This document shows positions 12,266 to 24,389 of a stretch of 64,000 nucleotides of DNA, one piece after another; within the stretch, counting starts at the first letter, position 1; every line of letters starts with the position of its first letter. Location of the stretch: contig JAWZYV010012268.1 of NCBI GenBank assembly GCA_038373885.1, positions 62,001-126,000 of the forward strand, in the 5' to 3' direction. The DNA comes from Cheiracanthium punctorium. Lineage: Eukaryota; Arthropoda; Arachnida; Araneae; Cheiracanthiidae. A program made the translations under genes and the position numbers. The notes beneath the pieces are model-generated. The model was not told the DNA's origin and did not search any database. It saw only the letters and a program-made list of their open reading frames with translations.

Positions 12266-12910
12266 TACCCCGTGGCAGAATGTTGTCATGCTTTCCAGGA
12301 CAAGCTGCAAAAATACAACAAAAGTCTTTCTGCTGCACAATATATATTTATGCATGCATGTACACACAAAGATGTGGTCGCATATAGAAAATTACAATTT
12401 AGTTTATCATGTCAATAATTATTTTATGAAAATTGGTTATTCAAACATGTGAAGTTTTGCAATTCAGAGAAAAATACATATTATCAGGGTTTATAGACCT
12501 TAGGATATGTAAGGAATGAGAACTCCCCTTTCATTAGTTTTCAAGTAAGCCAATAACTTACAAAATCATTTTTTGGTGTCAGCACCAACTACTTTATCTA
12601 AATTTAATAAATATGCATTTTTGTAGGTCTGTGGTAGATAATGCTGACACAGAATACATATACCATCTACAAAGTTTAACCTGATAAACCACCACTGTAA
12701 ATAAACGGGTAGTGCATGTTAAAACTGTGGAACTATATGCATGCTCAGTGGACTGGAACAGCAGTTGGAAGAGGGTCTATGAAATGCTTTCAATGTCACC
12801 TAGAAAGATTATTATCTTACATAACTGTTAAAAAGTTTTTAAAAACGAAACTCAGATTATGAAATAACGATTTTATTTTATTAAAAATTATTTTTATTTA
12901 AATTACTAGA

Positions 12911-13973
12911 ATACCAGGTGATTCAAAATAGATGTTAATGCAATTATTTTTTAAACCGTAAGTGATCGAAACATACTTCCAGCTAGAAAAGTTTGTCAAA
13001 TTAAGAGTAGCTTTCAGATATGACATTTTTTTACTAGGGGTTGTACACATATTAAAATAAGAAATTTAATTTTTATACGATCCCTCCTTTCTTACCCTTA
13101 ATATTTAGAAGAATGTTGTTCTTTGCCCAAGAAAATTAATAAAAACAAATCCTGCTTCTCTAAGTGGTTAGCTAGCAATTTATTTTTAAAAATTATGACT
13201 TACGCCACTTTACTTGCTATGTTGGTGTCTGTTTTCAAGCCAAAAAATCTTTACTTTGGACACCAACTATGAGTTGGAAAAAGTTAAATACTGATCCCAT
13301 TGTTGTGAAATGCAATTAAACGCATTCAAACGTGGGAAATTAACAGGTACGTTTTACCTGAATTAATCAGTACTGTGTTATAAATTAGCGATAATTAAGT
13401 CTCTTAGGAGAGTTATCCCCTAGTTACACCTCACTTCTAGAGAAGGGATTTTAAAATGTAAAAGAGAAAATGACAAAATATTGGTTTGGGTTACTATGGT
13501 ATGGTAATTTTCACTAGAAACTGCCAAACATGCGCTATTGGGAAAATCCTATCTAAATTACTATTTGAGAAGTCAACTGCATCTATTAAATAGCTATTTA
13601 CATAGATTAAAGTCATTTTAAGTAATTACATTTTCTCACTTTTGAGACATCTCTTTAGTGCTTGGCAACAAATGAAAAAATTTTCAAATTGATATATCTC
13701 TGAAACTATTCCATGTAGAAACACAGAATTTGTTTTATTAATTTTCTTAAGCAAGGAGCAAAGCAACATTCTTCTAAATATGAAGGGTAGGAAAGGAGGG
13801 ACCATATAAAAATTGAATTTTGTATTTTAATATGTATACAACCCCCAGTAAAAAAGATGCCATATCTGGAAGTTACTCTTAATTTGACGAACTTTTCTAA
13901 TTGGAAGTATGTTTCGATCATTTACGGTTTAAAAAATAATCGCCTTAAAACCTACTTTGAATCACCTAGTATA
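12911..13973. mobile_element. foldback-type element with ~230-bp terminal inverted repeats
   Basis: The left arm (TACCAGGTGATTCAAAATAG... to about 13145) and the right arm (about 13727 to ...CTTTGAATCACCTAGTA) are inverted copies with about 80-85% identity by eye. The middle, about 580 bp, is AT-rich and has no convincing gene. The termini suggest a TA target. Confidence 0.7.
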
Positions 13974-14439
13974 TTTTTATACAAACACATTTTTTATCTT
14001 AATTATTAAAAATTTTCATATTAAAGAAAGTTTTAAATTTATATTTTCAAATGACTAATTAAAAATTAATTTTTTTAGATTATCTCATAAAGGTATCTTA
14101 TTTAAAAAGATAAGCTAAGTTTTAACTAAAGAAATTGAATTTTAACTATCAAATAAACTTTTTTTTTTTTGAGATATTTTATTTTAACTACCCTAATATG
14201 GTCAAGAAAGTCTGAAGTTAATAATTTATCAAAATCCAGATCTTTCGCTAATCAGTTTTCCCCCTAATATTATAATTAGTCTTTCATTTCTTCCCAAAAT
14301 TACAGTAATTAATTGCAGTCATGTCAAGCAAATCCATGTATTGTTTTCAGTCAAATTGCAGTTGACATTGCAGTGCTATGCGCCACAACAAAAAGATCCA
14401 AGATGGCGCCCAAGCTCATAAACCTTACTCTCCCAAGAT

Positions 14440-14576
14440 CAGTGGCGGATTAATGCAGTTTTGTAGGTGGGGGCATCTAGTTGGATTTTATGACAATTTT
14501 ATGGAAGTAAAATAGGAATCTTTTTTGTCTCTTTAGACTTGGAGGGGGTGATCCCCCCCCGCTTTAATCTGTCTTG
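14440..14576. mobile_element. degraded hAT-like MITE
   Basis: It starts CAGTGGCGGATTAATGCAG and ends GCTTTAATCTGTCTTG, which is an imperfect inverted match. A G-run then C-run interior (GGGGGTGATCCCCCCCC) is typical of such elements. No clean target duplication was found. Confidence 0.4.
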
Positions 14577-16785
14577 GATACAGCATAATTACATTGAGTT
14601 AATGAATATTAACAAATTCAATTAGTTTTTCATTGCTTCAATAAAAAGGACCTCTCCCGTTCATAAATATTGATATGTGTAGGCGCTGAGAAAAAAAAAA
14701 CAATCGGCTACCCTTCAGTCAAATGCTCTGCAAAGTTTTCTATAATCTGAATGATAATATGTGTATCATCATAAACCACTCAAACCAGTGTATAAAGAAC
14801 AAGTAAATTTATTAGAGTAAAAAACAATCCTTATAAACAGCATTAAAAGAACAACAATATTAGTAAAAGGCAACAATTAACAAACTTAACAATAAAGAAA
14901 ACTACTATTACTAGATCTTCTGACATTTTACATAAAGAAAATACCTGACCCAACCATTACTTAAATATACCTATACTAGGGAGGAGGAGGAAAGCCAAAT
15001 CCCCATCTCCACTCAGAACCAGCTGATTAATAAACTACAGCAAAAAGAAAAACCACAGCTTTTATACACCAACAGTGGTGTCATAAAAGAAAATTCTAGA
15101 ACAATCCAAGTTTAGCTGCACACTTGCTGCGTGCCCAATAGGGATGTAGGAAATAAATATGATAGTTCATTTTTGTGTGAAGTGGGCACTTTAACACCAG
15201 CACACAAGCCTGTCACTCAGTTTGTGTGCTGCAACACAAAGCACCAGCATACTAGCCTGACACATCAAACATATTGCAAGCCAAGATGGTTGCCAAAACA
15301 AAATGTCAGAAGGTGTATAACTTCTGCATGGACAATGCTAATTGAAATTAAGTTATTTCAGGTATAATGAACTTATCAAAACTTATTAAACATTAAGGAG
15401 GCTTAATTAGAAAAAAAAAACTGTTTACTTGTTAAATTGAGCTATTGTACAGATGGATATTACTCATATATGAAGGGTGACATAATGAGGCTGGGAAGAA
15501 CTTTAGCTGTACTTCCAACAATATCCAGTACTGTCTTCTAGTGTTTTGTGTCAGCTAACATCAAGTCGCATCTTTTCACACTGCTGCGCCATACGAGCTG
15601 TGCTACTACAAAAATGCACATTTGCCGAGAGAAGAATCTAATATGGTGACTGTGGTCTCTCGGTTCTGTGATCAACTTCATTAACATGCATGAAATTTTA
15701 AAAAATGTAATTGAATTTCTTTATGTTTTTCTATTTGTTTACATTACCAAATGAGTGATTTAACTGTTTACACATCTGTGGAAGACATCAAAATGGTCTT
15801 CAGAGCGTTTTTCAATTGTTGAAGACAACCTGTCTACAGAGGATCACACTGTTTATGTGACAATGTTGCTGTGCCGTCCTGTTCAAAAAAAGTAGGGGCC
15901 TACACCTACATTTTTTTGAGTTGCCTAGAGGGAAAAACCACTTCTTTAAATAATCATCAAATTATTATTTTACCAGTTTTTGTACTAAATTTAACTGAAG
16001 ATATTAAAATGTTATATGATGTAATTTTTGTTTAATTATTGCTGCTTAGTTGAAAAATCACTGAATTAAATGAACAGAATTTTTTTGATTTACCATATAT
16101 TTTTTAAACAAACTATTTATTGAAATCTAAACTTTATGTACTTTTATATCACTCAATTTATTTCAAAACTTAAAAGTTTTTGTGAGAATTTCTACTACAC
16201 AATTTAAGTCCAGTTTTGTTTCATAAAATTATTTCTTATTGAATGTGTGTTAAAGATGTTTCTGTAAAAGTGTACTTCTTTATATGATCTCAAAATACTC
16301 TTATTTTGAAAAGTTGTAGAAATTATTTTCTCTTCTAAACTTGGAAATAATTTTTAAAATGTGTTATGTTTCATATATGAACATATCTTGTCTAATTGGA
16401 ATATGCTTAATCTTTAAATTATTATAAGACATACTTTTTGCCATGTTGTCAAATAAATATATCTCTCTACAATGCGTCCCAAAAGTTTATAGACTAGCAT
16501 TTTTTTGGATGTAAGAGTTAATCAAACAAGTAAGAAAGACGAAAGAAATTATGCAACTATATATTGACAAAACCGAAATAGTAAAATGCTTCAACCAGTC
16601 ATAGATTCAATATAAAAAAATAGAAACGAAATAATGCTGTCCCAAAAATATATAGACATCCGGTGTTAAAAGTTGATTGGAGTACTGTTCTCCAAATTTG
16701 CATGTTTCAAGGTCATGTACTTTTCATTCAATAGCTTTTTGAGATAAAAGCGAAGCTGTCTTTCTTTCTTCGACTGGTTGTAAAG

Positions 16786-17560
16786 ATGCCTCGTGATGTG
16801 CAGTTTTCCGAAACTGAAATTGCCCAAATCTATCGTTTGGATACTCGTGGAATGAAAGTTGTAGATATTGCAAGAAAACTTGGCCGCAGTAGGGCTGGTA
16901 TTTATCGAATTCTGTCAAAAGATGACAATTTGAAAGCAAAATCTTGCATTGAGCGACCAAAGAAAACAACTAAATGGAGAGACAAAGAGAGCTTAAGGTT
17001 AGCTTCAACCCAGAACTTGTCTGTATGCTCAATTTCTAGAGAAGTGACCATTCCAGTATCTAAATCGGTGCATTGATGGCTGCAGGTAAGTAAATTGCTT
17101 GCTTATAGCAAAATTCTTCATTCACCAAACTTGACAAAAAGGCATAAGGACGCTCGTGTTCAGAGAGCTCGAAAGCATATGAACTGGACAAATGAATGGT
17201 TGACCGTCTGTTCAGTGATCAAAAGAAACTCAATTTAGATGGCCCTAATGGATGGGCATATTACTGGCATGATATTCGCAAAGAACCGCAAACTTTTTTC
17301 AGCAGACAGCAAGGAGGGGGTCACTTATGGTATGGGAAGCACATTGCAGTGGTTTAAACGAAAAAGTAGCTGCTTTAGACTGGCCAGACCTAAGTCCTGA
17401 CCTGAACCCAGTGGAGAACCTTTGGGGAATATTAGCTAGAGACATATATGCTAATAGGCGTCAATTTGCAACAGTTCAAGATCTAGAGTTGCAAATTGAA
17501 AGAAGCTTGTTTTCTCTAAAGCCAGAATCTCTTCAAACTCTTTATTTTGAGTATGCCTGA
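16786..17560 (+). pseudogene. Tc1-family transposase, broken
   Basis: The N-terminal part from ATG 16786 reads MPRDVQFSETEIAQIYRLDT, then MKVVDIARKLGRSRAGIYRILS, a paired-type helix-turn-helix DNA-binding domain. Frameshifts or stops occur near 17070 and again before 17327. The C-terminal part has WPDLSPDLNPVENLWGILAR, the Tc1 catalytic-domain end with the last acidic residue (E in PVENLW). Much of the middle DDE domain is missing or shifted. Not functional. Confidence 0.88.
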
Positions 17561-17714
17561 TCAAGCTTTTGTAGTGATTAGAAAAAATGGCTCAAAAAGT
17601 TGAATGTTAAAGGAAAAAAAAATGAGTAGTCTATAAACTTTTCAACATTAAATTTACATTTTTAGTTTTTATCGCTAAGTCTGTGATTGTGTGATATTAT
17701 TTTTGTATAATATT

Positions 17715-18625
17715 GCTACGAATTTTCGGGGCAACCCGCTGCTCTGTGGCTTAAAATGGTTTAAAATTCGTATTCTACGCTTCAAATAGATAAATTTTGC
17801 TTTTTGTTGCATCAAAATTGGCCAATTAGAACCGGAGATATGGAGGTTTCGGTTTGCTATTGTTTTTCAATGGAGGTTCTAGAAATCTCGAGAAATATTA
17901 GTCCTAGAGCTTAGATCTCTTCACTTTTGAGGACTTATTTTTGGTGCCAAATTTGGCGATATTTTGCCAAAAGTCGCCAAGCTTGGCGACTTTTTGGTCA
18001 TTTGGCGCGTTTTTCCCAATGGGGCCTGGAAGTTGTTTTTCCTGCATTAAAAATGCATAATAACCTAACATTTATCTTCTATGACATAATCAAAATTCAC
18101 GCTTTATGTAGAATCCTCGAGAAATTGATTTCTGGCGGCTTCTGCCGCAGCTTCTGCCTCGGATATATATAGAACCGCGCATTGCCCCGAGGGTTCAGTG
18201 CGAGTTGAACGCTTGATGTGTGAAGAGCTCTCAATACGCTTGTGAATTGATAGTGCTATAGAAGCTGTGTTTTAGCTTGCTTTACGAAGCTGTTTTCAAA
18301 GTGCTGTGTGTAAATTCTTCATTGCTGTGTCTCAAGGGATTGCGTACGATATCTCTTGAATATTTTCACTGAATTTTTGCCTGTGAAAGTGACTTATTTT
18401 GTGTGAGAAATACAGCATTTGTGAGAGCTTCAGATCCAAGCGGATTGTTAAAAGCACGTTACTGCTAGATTGTGCTTGTGAATTGTGTACAGCTGATTGT
18501 TCTACGAAGTTCTAGAAGCAATAAAGTTTGTGTTCCATCCTGACAAGTGACTTTTTACTTGAACTTTTTACACCAACAGGACTTTAGAACGACGAACCCC
18601 AGGAGTAGCAGAGTAATTCTGCAAC
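17715..18625 (+). mobile_element. solo LTR of a retrotransposon
   Basis: A 911-bp insert in the Tc1 element, flanked by AATATT on both sides (17709-17714 and 18626-18631). It contains a core promoter (TATA and TCAGT) and an AATAAA signal near its 3' end (18520-18525), as expected of an LTR. No internal gag/pol or second LTR is present, so it is a solo LTR. The exact ends are ambiguous by 1-2 bases. A related 5' fragment lies at 29755-30075. Ty3/gypsy class is likely but not shown. Confidence 0.7.
18164..18200 (+). promoter_or_regulatory. LTR core promoter: TATA box plus initiator
   Basis: TATATATA at 18164-18171 is followed, about 31 bp downstream, by TCAGTG (18195-18200), the arthropod initiator consensus TCAGT. 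A GTTGAACG stretch follows. The spacing is that of a TATA/Inr promoter inside the solo LTR. Confidence 0.55.
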
Positions 18626-18743
18626 AATATTATTATTGTCTTGATGTTAATTATAATTAAAAAAGCTTTTTGAAATATTTATTCACCTTTCTCAATTATA
18701 AAATGGAAAAAAACTGTTGTCTATAAACTTTTGGGACGCACTG

Positions 18744-19930
18744 CATTTTAAAAAAAGTAACTGCTGCTGACGCTGCCAAAAGCTTCTTCTGCTATCTTCT
18801 CCGAAACTGTGGATATTTGAGTTTGGATGAAGGTGTCCACAGATTTGGAAAATTCTATTGAAGCTGATAAGCTGACTTAAATTTTGAAATCGAATTATTT
18901 TAGAAGATATTAATAGAAAACTGAAAAAATAAGGATTACCAGGTTTGTCAATTTTTGCCAGCATAAAATCATTCATTCCTTTGCAGCAAAGCAATTCCAA
19001 GTGTGTAGAATCGTGTGAAATTGACAAATATGAAGTCGAATTACACCAATTTTACACCAAATAAAAAAGCATGTGAATAAGTCAAAGTGTGTTACACAAA
19101 GTTAACAATTTTCAAATAGTAAGTTCTTGTAGATAACAGGAGTTTAGAATAAGCGATTATTCTGTTTTTCCAAAACGGAATAACTGCTTGTAACTGATTT
19201 AAAAAGTACCATTTTGGCATCGGGTACGATCTGGCAAAAAAGCTATCTCTCCAAGCAGGGTGAATCTAAACTGTGAGTTCAAAAATGTGTTAGCACCCAG
19301 TACCTTGAAAATGAACAATACTTAAAATGTGGATTATGTAAAGCTGGTTAGGTTCAGGTGGGGTATTTGATACCAGTAGAAATATTTGGCGGCGTTAATT
19401 ATGCCATTATAGCAGTTTATAGTACAGCTTGGATATTTGTCAGCACGGCGAGATGATATAATTCGTGGTGCTCAATACACCAATCTGCGAAGGATTATGT
19501 ATATTAATATATGATTAATGGTTTTCCTGGTAACCTTACATGAGCAGTAATTATAGATTATGAGCATGTGTAAATTTCCAAATAAGGAAATGTCACCATT
19601 GGTGGCAAGCTATCCTAGTTGTTCTGCAGTTTTTAATCAAAGAAAACATATGAAGTACTGTTTTCTTAGAACTAATTATTAACTATACATTTACGTAAGT
19701 GCCAAATTATGAAATATTGCCATGGGTCGCAAATACACATGGTGCTCCATTGCTTTTACATTATTAAAAATAGTGTGAAGTTTAAATTTTTATGTTCCGA
19801 AGAACATGCAAGAACTAAGCAACATATACCTCGATAACATTCTATCTGATGCAATCTTTGGGTATTGTCTGTGGAAAGTATGCCTTTTTTTACAAATAAG
19901 CCTTATTAGGAGCCGAATGTCTCATACATC
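18744..19930 (+). repeat. dispersed repeat R1, copy 1
   Basis: It aligns in order with 34890-35805, then 36769-36963, then 38941-39000, with about 80-85% identity by eye. Its left part (18776-18910) is the reverse complement of Helitron-end sequence seen at 12080-12230, so R1 is probably a Helitron derivative on the + strand. It abuts the Tc1 right end and is cut off by the next transposon remnant at about 19930. Confidence 0.6.
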
Positions 19931-19954
19931 CCCCACCTTTAATCTGCTCTTGTT

Positions 19955-21490
19955 CTAGCTTTTAGAATTCTTTTCCAACCAAGTACCCCTTGTGTCTGCG
20001 TTGTTATCAGAAATCATTGAGAGAAGGTTTTCAGGGTGGGCTAACCATGAATTTCTCTGTAAGACAGGATCAATGATTTTCCTGCATTTGATATCCATGC
20101 AGTGGGAATCGGACAAAAGTTTCCACAAATGCCGACCACCTTCAAGCACAATGGATTTTTCTTGATATTAAACCAAATAGGAGCATATACATTCATAATG
20201 TATTGGACGAATGCTTGAAGTATTTCTGTAGGATCACTTGTAGCAATGTACAGACGTAATATTCTTTTTGCAGCTGTTAACCATCTTGCGTGATGTAACT
20301 TACCAGGATGCTTCTCTGCCAATCTAGCATCAGAAGCACCAGTCGAAACTGCCTTACAGATACATAGAAGATAGCTTTGATCGGATGATAGATTGTCATT
20401 CACTATATCTTCAGTCCAAGTCACTGGCACAGGCTGAAATCGTTGTACTGGCATATCCCCACAGTTTTTTAACACCATTCCAATTGGTACTGTGAACGTA
20501 AAAGATCCTGTGCTTTTTCCATCAATTTCGTTAATGATGTGCTGCAAGGGAAGTTTGTTTGTGTGCAAAAGACAAACAAATCTTTGAAGTGGCTTTTTAA
20601 GATAGATCTCTAGCTGAGCCATTGCGCCGTTCTTTCATCCTGTATTAATTTTCGTATCATCACAGCCTATTACTATGACTTTGGAAGTATCAATTTTTTC
20701 TTCTAAAAGAAAATCTCATCTTCTAAAAGAAAACTTTGGCAATGCTGTTTCCTCTTCCAGATTTGAGTCAGATAACTCATGTATGTTGATCTTGGCTCAG
20801 CTACAACAACAGCATGCTCCTCCTTCACAAGAGTACAATAACAGTTATCGTTCTTTTTCTGAATTATCAATATTTCCTATCAAAATAAAGTCCTTTCAAC
20901 TTACAGGACCCAAGTCCTCCTTTACAACGGTTTTGCCTAACTTTCTTTTCTCTCTAACAACTTTATTTGGGTCAATAACTTTCTCTTTGTTATCAGCTGT
21001 AACAAAACCTATGTCTTCTAAAAGAGATAAAGCTAAAAGAGCTGCTTTCCAATTAGAAATACGAGTCCTCTAAACTGCACTGGCAAAGTTAGAAAACTTT
21101 ATTTTTTCTTTCGATTATTCTAGTTTTTCAGAAGGATTGAACTCTTTGTCTAAATCAGAATCTATCTGTTTCACTTTCATTTATAAGCACTTCAGATGAA
21201 AAAATTGAAACAGACTTATTTACATTCAGTTTGCATCTCTTTTCTTTATGATGAATATGTTTCTCTCGACATTTTGTCTACATTACGTCTAACCTTCCAA
21301 TAAACATACTTCTTTCCGTGCGTTGATTAATTAAAAAAGGAATTTCCAATGCAGAAATAGATTTCATTTTATCACACGCGCAATGTGCAAGTGGGTTCAC
21401 ACACTTGCATATTGCTATATCAAATAGAGTCTTGTTCACAGGCTTCTGAAAATCTGCTACTTTAGAAGAATTCAATGGTTTTTTCAACGA
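19955..21490 (-). pseudogene. multicopy transposase-like gene, decayed (HARWL family)
   Basis: Read leftward. An N-terminal block at 21487-21278 has LFDIAICKCVNP, then CACDK and PFLINQRTERSMFIG. The middle is unrecognisable (20640-21270). A 193-codon block at 20622-20041 has EIDGKSTGSF, LHHARWLTAAKRILRLYIAT and YIMNVYAPIWFNIKKNP. A C-terminal block in another frame (20149-19955) has GRHLWKLLSDS, IDPVLQRNSWLAHPENLL and MISD. I recognise the pattern as a multicopy transposon-like protein of invertebrates but cannot name the superfamily. Frameshifted near 20130, so a pseudogene. Confidence 0.65.
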
Positions 21491-22409
21491 TTTTTGAAGT
21501 TGACAGACTTGTGAGTGATATTGTAATATTTTGGCTACGATTAGCTGTTCACTTAAAAGGGCTTGTCCACTAATTGAAGCTTTATTTCAAATCTGGATTA
21601 CTTTATGGGCAATTAACCTAGCATCTTTGGCAGATGGATCCTTCTTAGAAATGACTTCCTTTTTAATCTTCACTCTCTCACCATAAAAAATATTTAAGTA
21701 CAGAAGCTACAGTTGGTAACTGCAATTCATAAAGTTCCTTCGGTTCTCCAATTATTTCCTGAAAACAATCACTCGACCTTAAAATAGTTTTCTTGGTCAT
21801 AATTCCAGGATAATAAATCACTAATACATTGCTATAGTCACAGTCTGTGAAATAAAGTCACAGTGCAAACAAAGGAAATTTTTCCTTTGCGGCAGCACCC
21901 TTTTACTAATTTAGATTAATTCAGTGACAAAGTTTTCAAAATTGAAATAAAATGCGAATGACTAATACCTCTATACAAAGTAGATCAGCTACAATATATG
22001 AGAAAATGGCAGTAAAAATGAAAACACTACGAACTTCTAACTGGAAATAACTAACTGCGTAATACGTTCTAACAGTACTAAGATAAAGACGTGGTGTACG
22101 GTCACTGAACTAGTCAAGTCCATTCTGCCCTGAAGCAGGGGAAGGTAAACAGATTCACAGCTCAGATTCTGTACTAAAGTAGGCTGTTTTTTCATCCATG
22201 AGATACTTTCTTTATAAGAATGCGGTGACGCAGTTTTTAAGATATGTTGCTATGCATTTTTAAAATTATTTCAGTAATATAGAATTCAATGTTCATATTA
22301 TATTATTATTATTATTACTAAGTGTAATTTACGTCATTCAGACATGATACAACAGCAAAATTTCATGGCTAAGACGTTTCTTTAATTTTTACAGAAATTC
22401 CTGTTTTTT

Positions 22410-22690
22410 TCAAACTTTAAGCTTATTTCCGCAACTGAACATATTGATCGATCGAGCTGAAAAAATTTTCACCTTTGAGTCAATTAAGGTAAACTTTATT
22501 CCCAGAAACAAGAAATTTTTGAAAAAATTATATTAAATTTTTTTTTTTTCAAAAAATTGCTTTTTTTCATTTTTTTTTCAAACTTTAAGTCAAAAGCGGC
22601 ACCTGAAGATATTAACCGATCGAGTTGAAATTTGGTACACTTCTTATTGAGCCAATTTTGCCAAAAAATAGCACTAAAGACAAACGAATT
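22410..22690. repeat. direct repeat, period ~168 bp
   Basis: TCAAACTTTAAG...(A/C)CTGAA(C/G)ATATT(G/A)(A/C)(T/C)CGATCGAG(C/T)TGAAA occurs at about 22411-22470 and again at 22578-22640. Both are followed by a TTGAGTCAATT/TTGAGCCAATT segment. Only two units are seen, separated by poly-T/poly-A tracts. Confidence 0.6.
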
Positions 22691-22737
22691 TCGAAAAAAA
22701 GTTTTTTTCGATACACCCTAAATGCATGTGGGGTCAG

Positions 22738-23018
22738 AAACGTCGTCTTCATGTACCTGTTAATAATCACTTTGGAAGAAGTGTTAAAGTGCACGTCTAA
22801 TTTCTTAACCAAGTTTCATAAACAATGGGCTTTCCTCAGACAATTTTATGTGTAATGAAAGAAACAATTCTTAATAGCAATTCTGTAATAATAATTTTTA
22901 TCAAGGGCAAACAGTGAAACAGGGATTAGTTTTTGAAAAACCATAGTTGGGGAAAGTTTACGATCACTTGAACACTTATTCTAAAGTGATTATTCACAGG
23001 TACATAAAGACGACGTTT
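22738..23018. repeat. inverted repeat, 54-bp arms
   Basis: The arm 22738-22791 (AAACGTCGTCTTCATGTACC...) and the reverse complement of 22965-23018 (AAACGTCGTCTTTATGTACC...) agree at 49 of 54 positions by eye. The loop is about 173 bp. It is probably a foldback MITE or one end pair of a larger element. Confidence 0.7.
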
Positions 23019-23620
23019 CCAACACTGCATTGCTATATGATTCTGAACCATCTCTGTACCCCCTACTGGTGGAGGGTGGAGTAAGTGGAATATGAAGCCC
23101 ACAAAAATGTGTGAAATAAAAAGTCAAGGAAAAACATGGTAGAAGTCATGGAAAGTCAGGGAAACAGAAGCTTTGAAGTCTAAAAACCCTGAAGCAGCTT
23201 AATTTCTTCTGTTGGCAAAGTCTTATTTAGTTTAGTTTTTGTTAACAGTTTTAGTGTGCAATCTTATTTTAATTTATAGGAAATGCATATTGCATATTTA
23301 AAATTCTGTTTTGTGAATGTTATGTTTTAAAAATATTTATTCTGATTTTCTTGCACTGCTCAATTTTTTACAAATGCTAATCTGATTAAAGAAATAACTG
23401 TCTTTGTTAAATTTTGACATTTTTCATGTTGTAAATATTTAAATTGAGTCAGAATAAGTGTACTCAAAATTTTGAAATTGGAATTATTTTTGACATTTCA
23501 AACTTGTATTCTTACAGTATTTTCTTTAAAAAGAAATTCGAAACCTAATACTTCTCAGTTTATATAAAGATGTATTTTTAAAACCTTTGTATGAATTGTT
23601 TTGTTTTTAAAATTTTTCAG

Positions 23621-23664
23621 AATCTCAATTACTGGAAATTTTATCATCTTTAGAAGCTCCTACA
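23621..23664 (+). CDS. FNDC3: FNDC3 exon, lead-in to FN3 domain 1
   Basis: A 44-bp exon between a pyrimidine-rich acceptor (TTTTTCAG) and donor ACA|GTAAGA. It completes the split codon from 6473 and ends in phase 0. The peptide ESQLLEILSSLEAPT resembles the ILSS-hydrophobic-P lead-in that precedes the first FN3 domain in FNDC3 proteins. The next exon continues directly with VSDVTATSAFLKW. Confidence 0.85.
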
Positions 23665-24237
23665 GTAAGAATACATTTGTTTTATTCATTCATTTGAAAA
23701 TTTACCGAAACTGTTATTTTCTTATTCTGAAATATTATTTTTTTTAATACACGTTTATTCAAGCTATGTATCATTATTATGCTTAAATTATTTTACTTTT
23801 ATTACTTTAATTTTAAATATTAACAAGTAAACCTATATAAAGCTTTTTAATCAAAGTGTCTATGTGAAAAGTTTCTTTATTATTCAAATACTATCTCTAG
23901 TTACTTTACTGAACTCCTACTATGCTTTAAATAATATTTCCCCCTCTATATAATGGTTTTATTTTAAATGTATAGTGAAGTCCAATTCAGGGTATGCATG
24001 CTTGTGACATAGGTGGAAAAAAACTGCAAGAACTACTCTGACAAAAATTAACTTTTCTACTAATTTTTAATAGTTTAATGGGGGACATCAAACCCTTATG
24101 ATCCCCACTCCTGGCCACGGCCTTAAATGAAGCAATAATCTTAGTAGTTTGCAATTGTTAGTAAAATACTTTTTTAGTTTCATATTTTAAAAAGACATGT
24201 GTTCTTCAATTTTTAAAGCATTTTCTGTTTATTGTAG

Positions 24238-24389
24238 GTTTCTGATGTCACTGCTACAAGTGCCTTTTTAAAGTGGAATTCTATCGACTCAAGTGTTGAT
24301 TCAGAAAATGAATTTGAATTTTCTAACCTATTGTATGTTTTACTATTAAGTGATAAATCTCAAAATATTAAAGGAAAAGTAGTTTACAG
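24238..24389 (+). CDS. FNDC3: FNDC3 exon, FN3 domain 1 N-terminal half
   Basis: Acceptor TTGTAG, donor CAG|GTAATG, 152 bp, starting in phase 0 and ending with two extra bases. It begins VSDVTATSAFLKWN, with the conserved FN3 strand-B tryptophan. An acidic, serine-rich loop follows (about 15 residues), then LLYVLLLSD and a GK turn, matching the YEVLLSDKGKDGK region of the family. It supplies strands A to C' of the first FN3 domain. It joins cleanly to 25504 through an AG-G arginine codon. Confidence 0.93.

Larger units (their letters stand above)
16470..18743 (+). mobile_element. Tc1-like transposon, split by a solo LTR
   Basis: The left TIR CAATGCGTCCCAAAAGTTTA (16470) and right TIR (reverse complement CAGTGCGTCCCAAAAGTTTA, ending 18743) match. 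Inner copies lie at 16635-16658 (TGTCCCAAAAATATATAGACA) and 17627-17649 (TAGTCTATAAACTTTTCAACA), giving an IR/DR layout as in Sleeping Beauty-type elements. TA precedes the left end. Without the 911-bp LTR insert, the element is about 1.36 kb, normal for Tc1. Confidence 0.85.
6474..23620 (+). other. 17-kb FNDC3 intron filled with transposons
   Basis: No host exon was recognised between the donor at 6474 and the acceptor at 23620. Contents are annotated separately: Penelope-like ORF, Helitron, long-TIR element, Tc1 with solo LTR, repeat R1, decayed transposase and foldback repeat. Stretches 6480-7440, 8830-9540, 12270-12910, 13975-14440, 14577-16470 and 23020-23620 hold only AT-rich sequence and unresolved repeat fragments. 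Confidence 0.7.

Noticed and set aside
18692..19027. 111-codon minus-strand frame, recurring at 34934-35167
   Set aside because: The repeated similarity comes from repeat R1 itself, which is Helitron-derived and non-coding; the frame is not conserved between copies beyond a few residues.
20675..21073. 132-codon + strand frame
   Set aside because: It overlaps the decayed minus-strand transposase and has no recognisable domain; judged a shadow frame.
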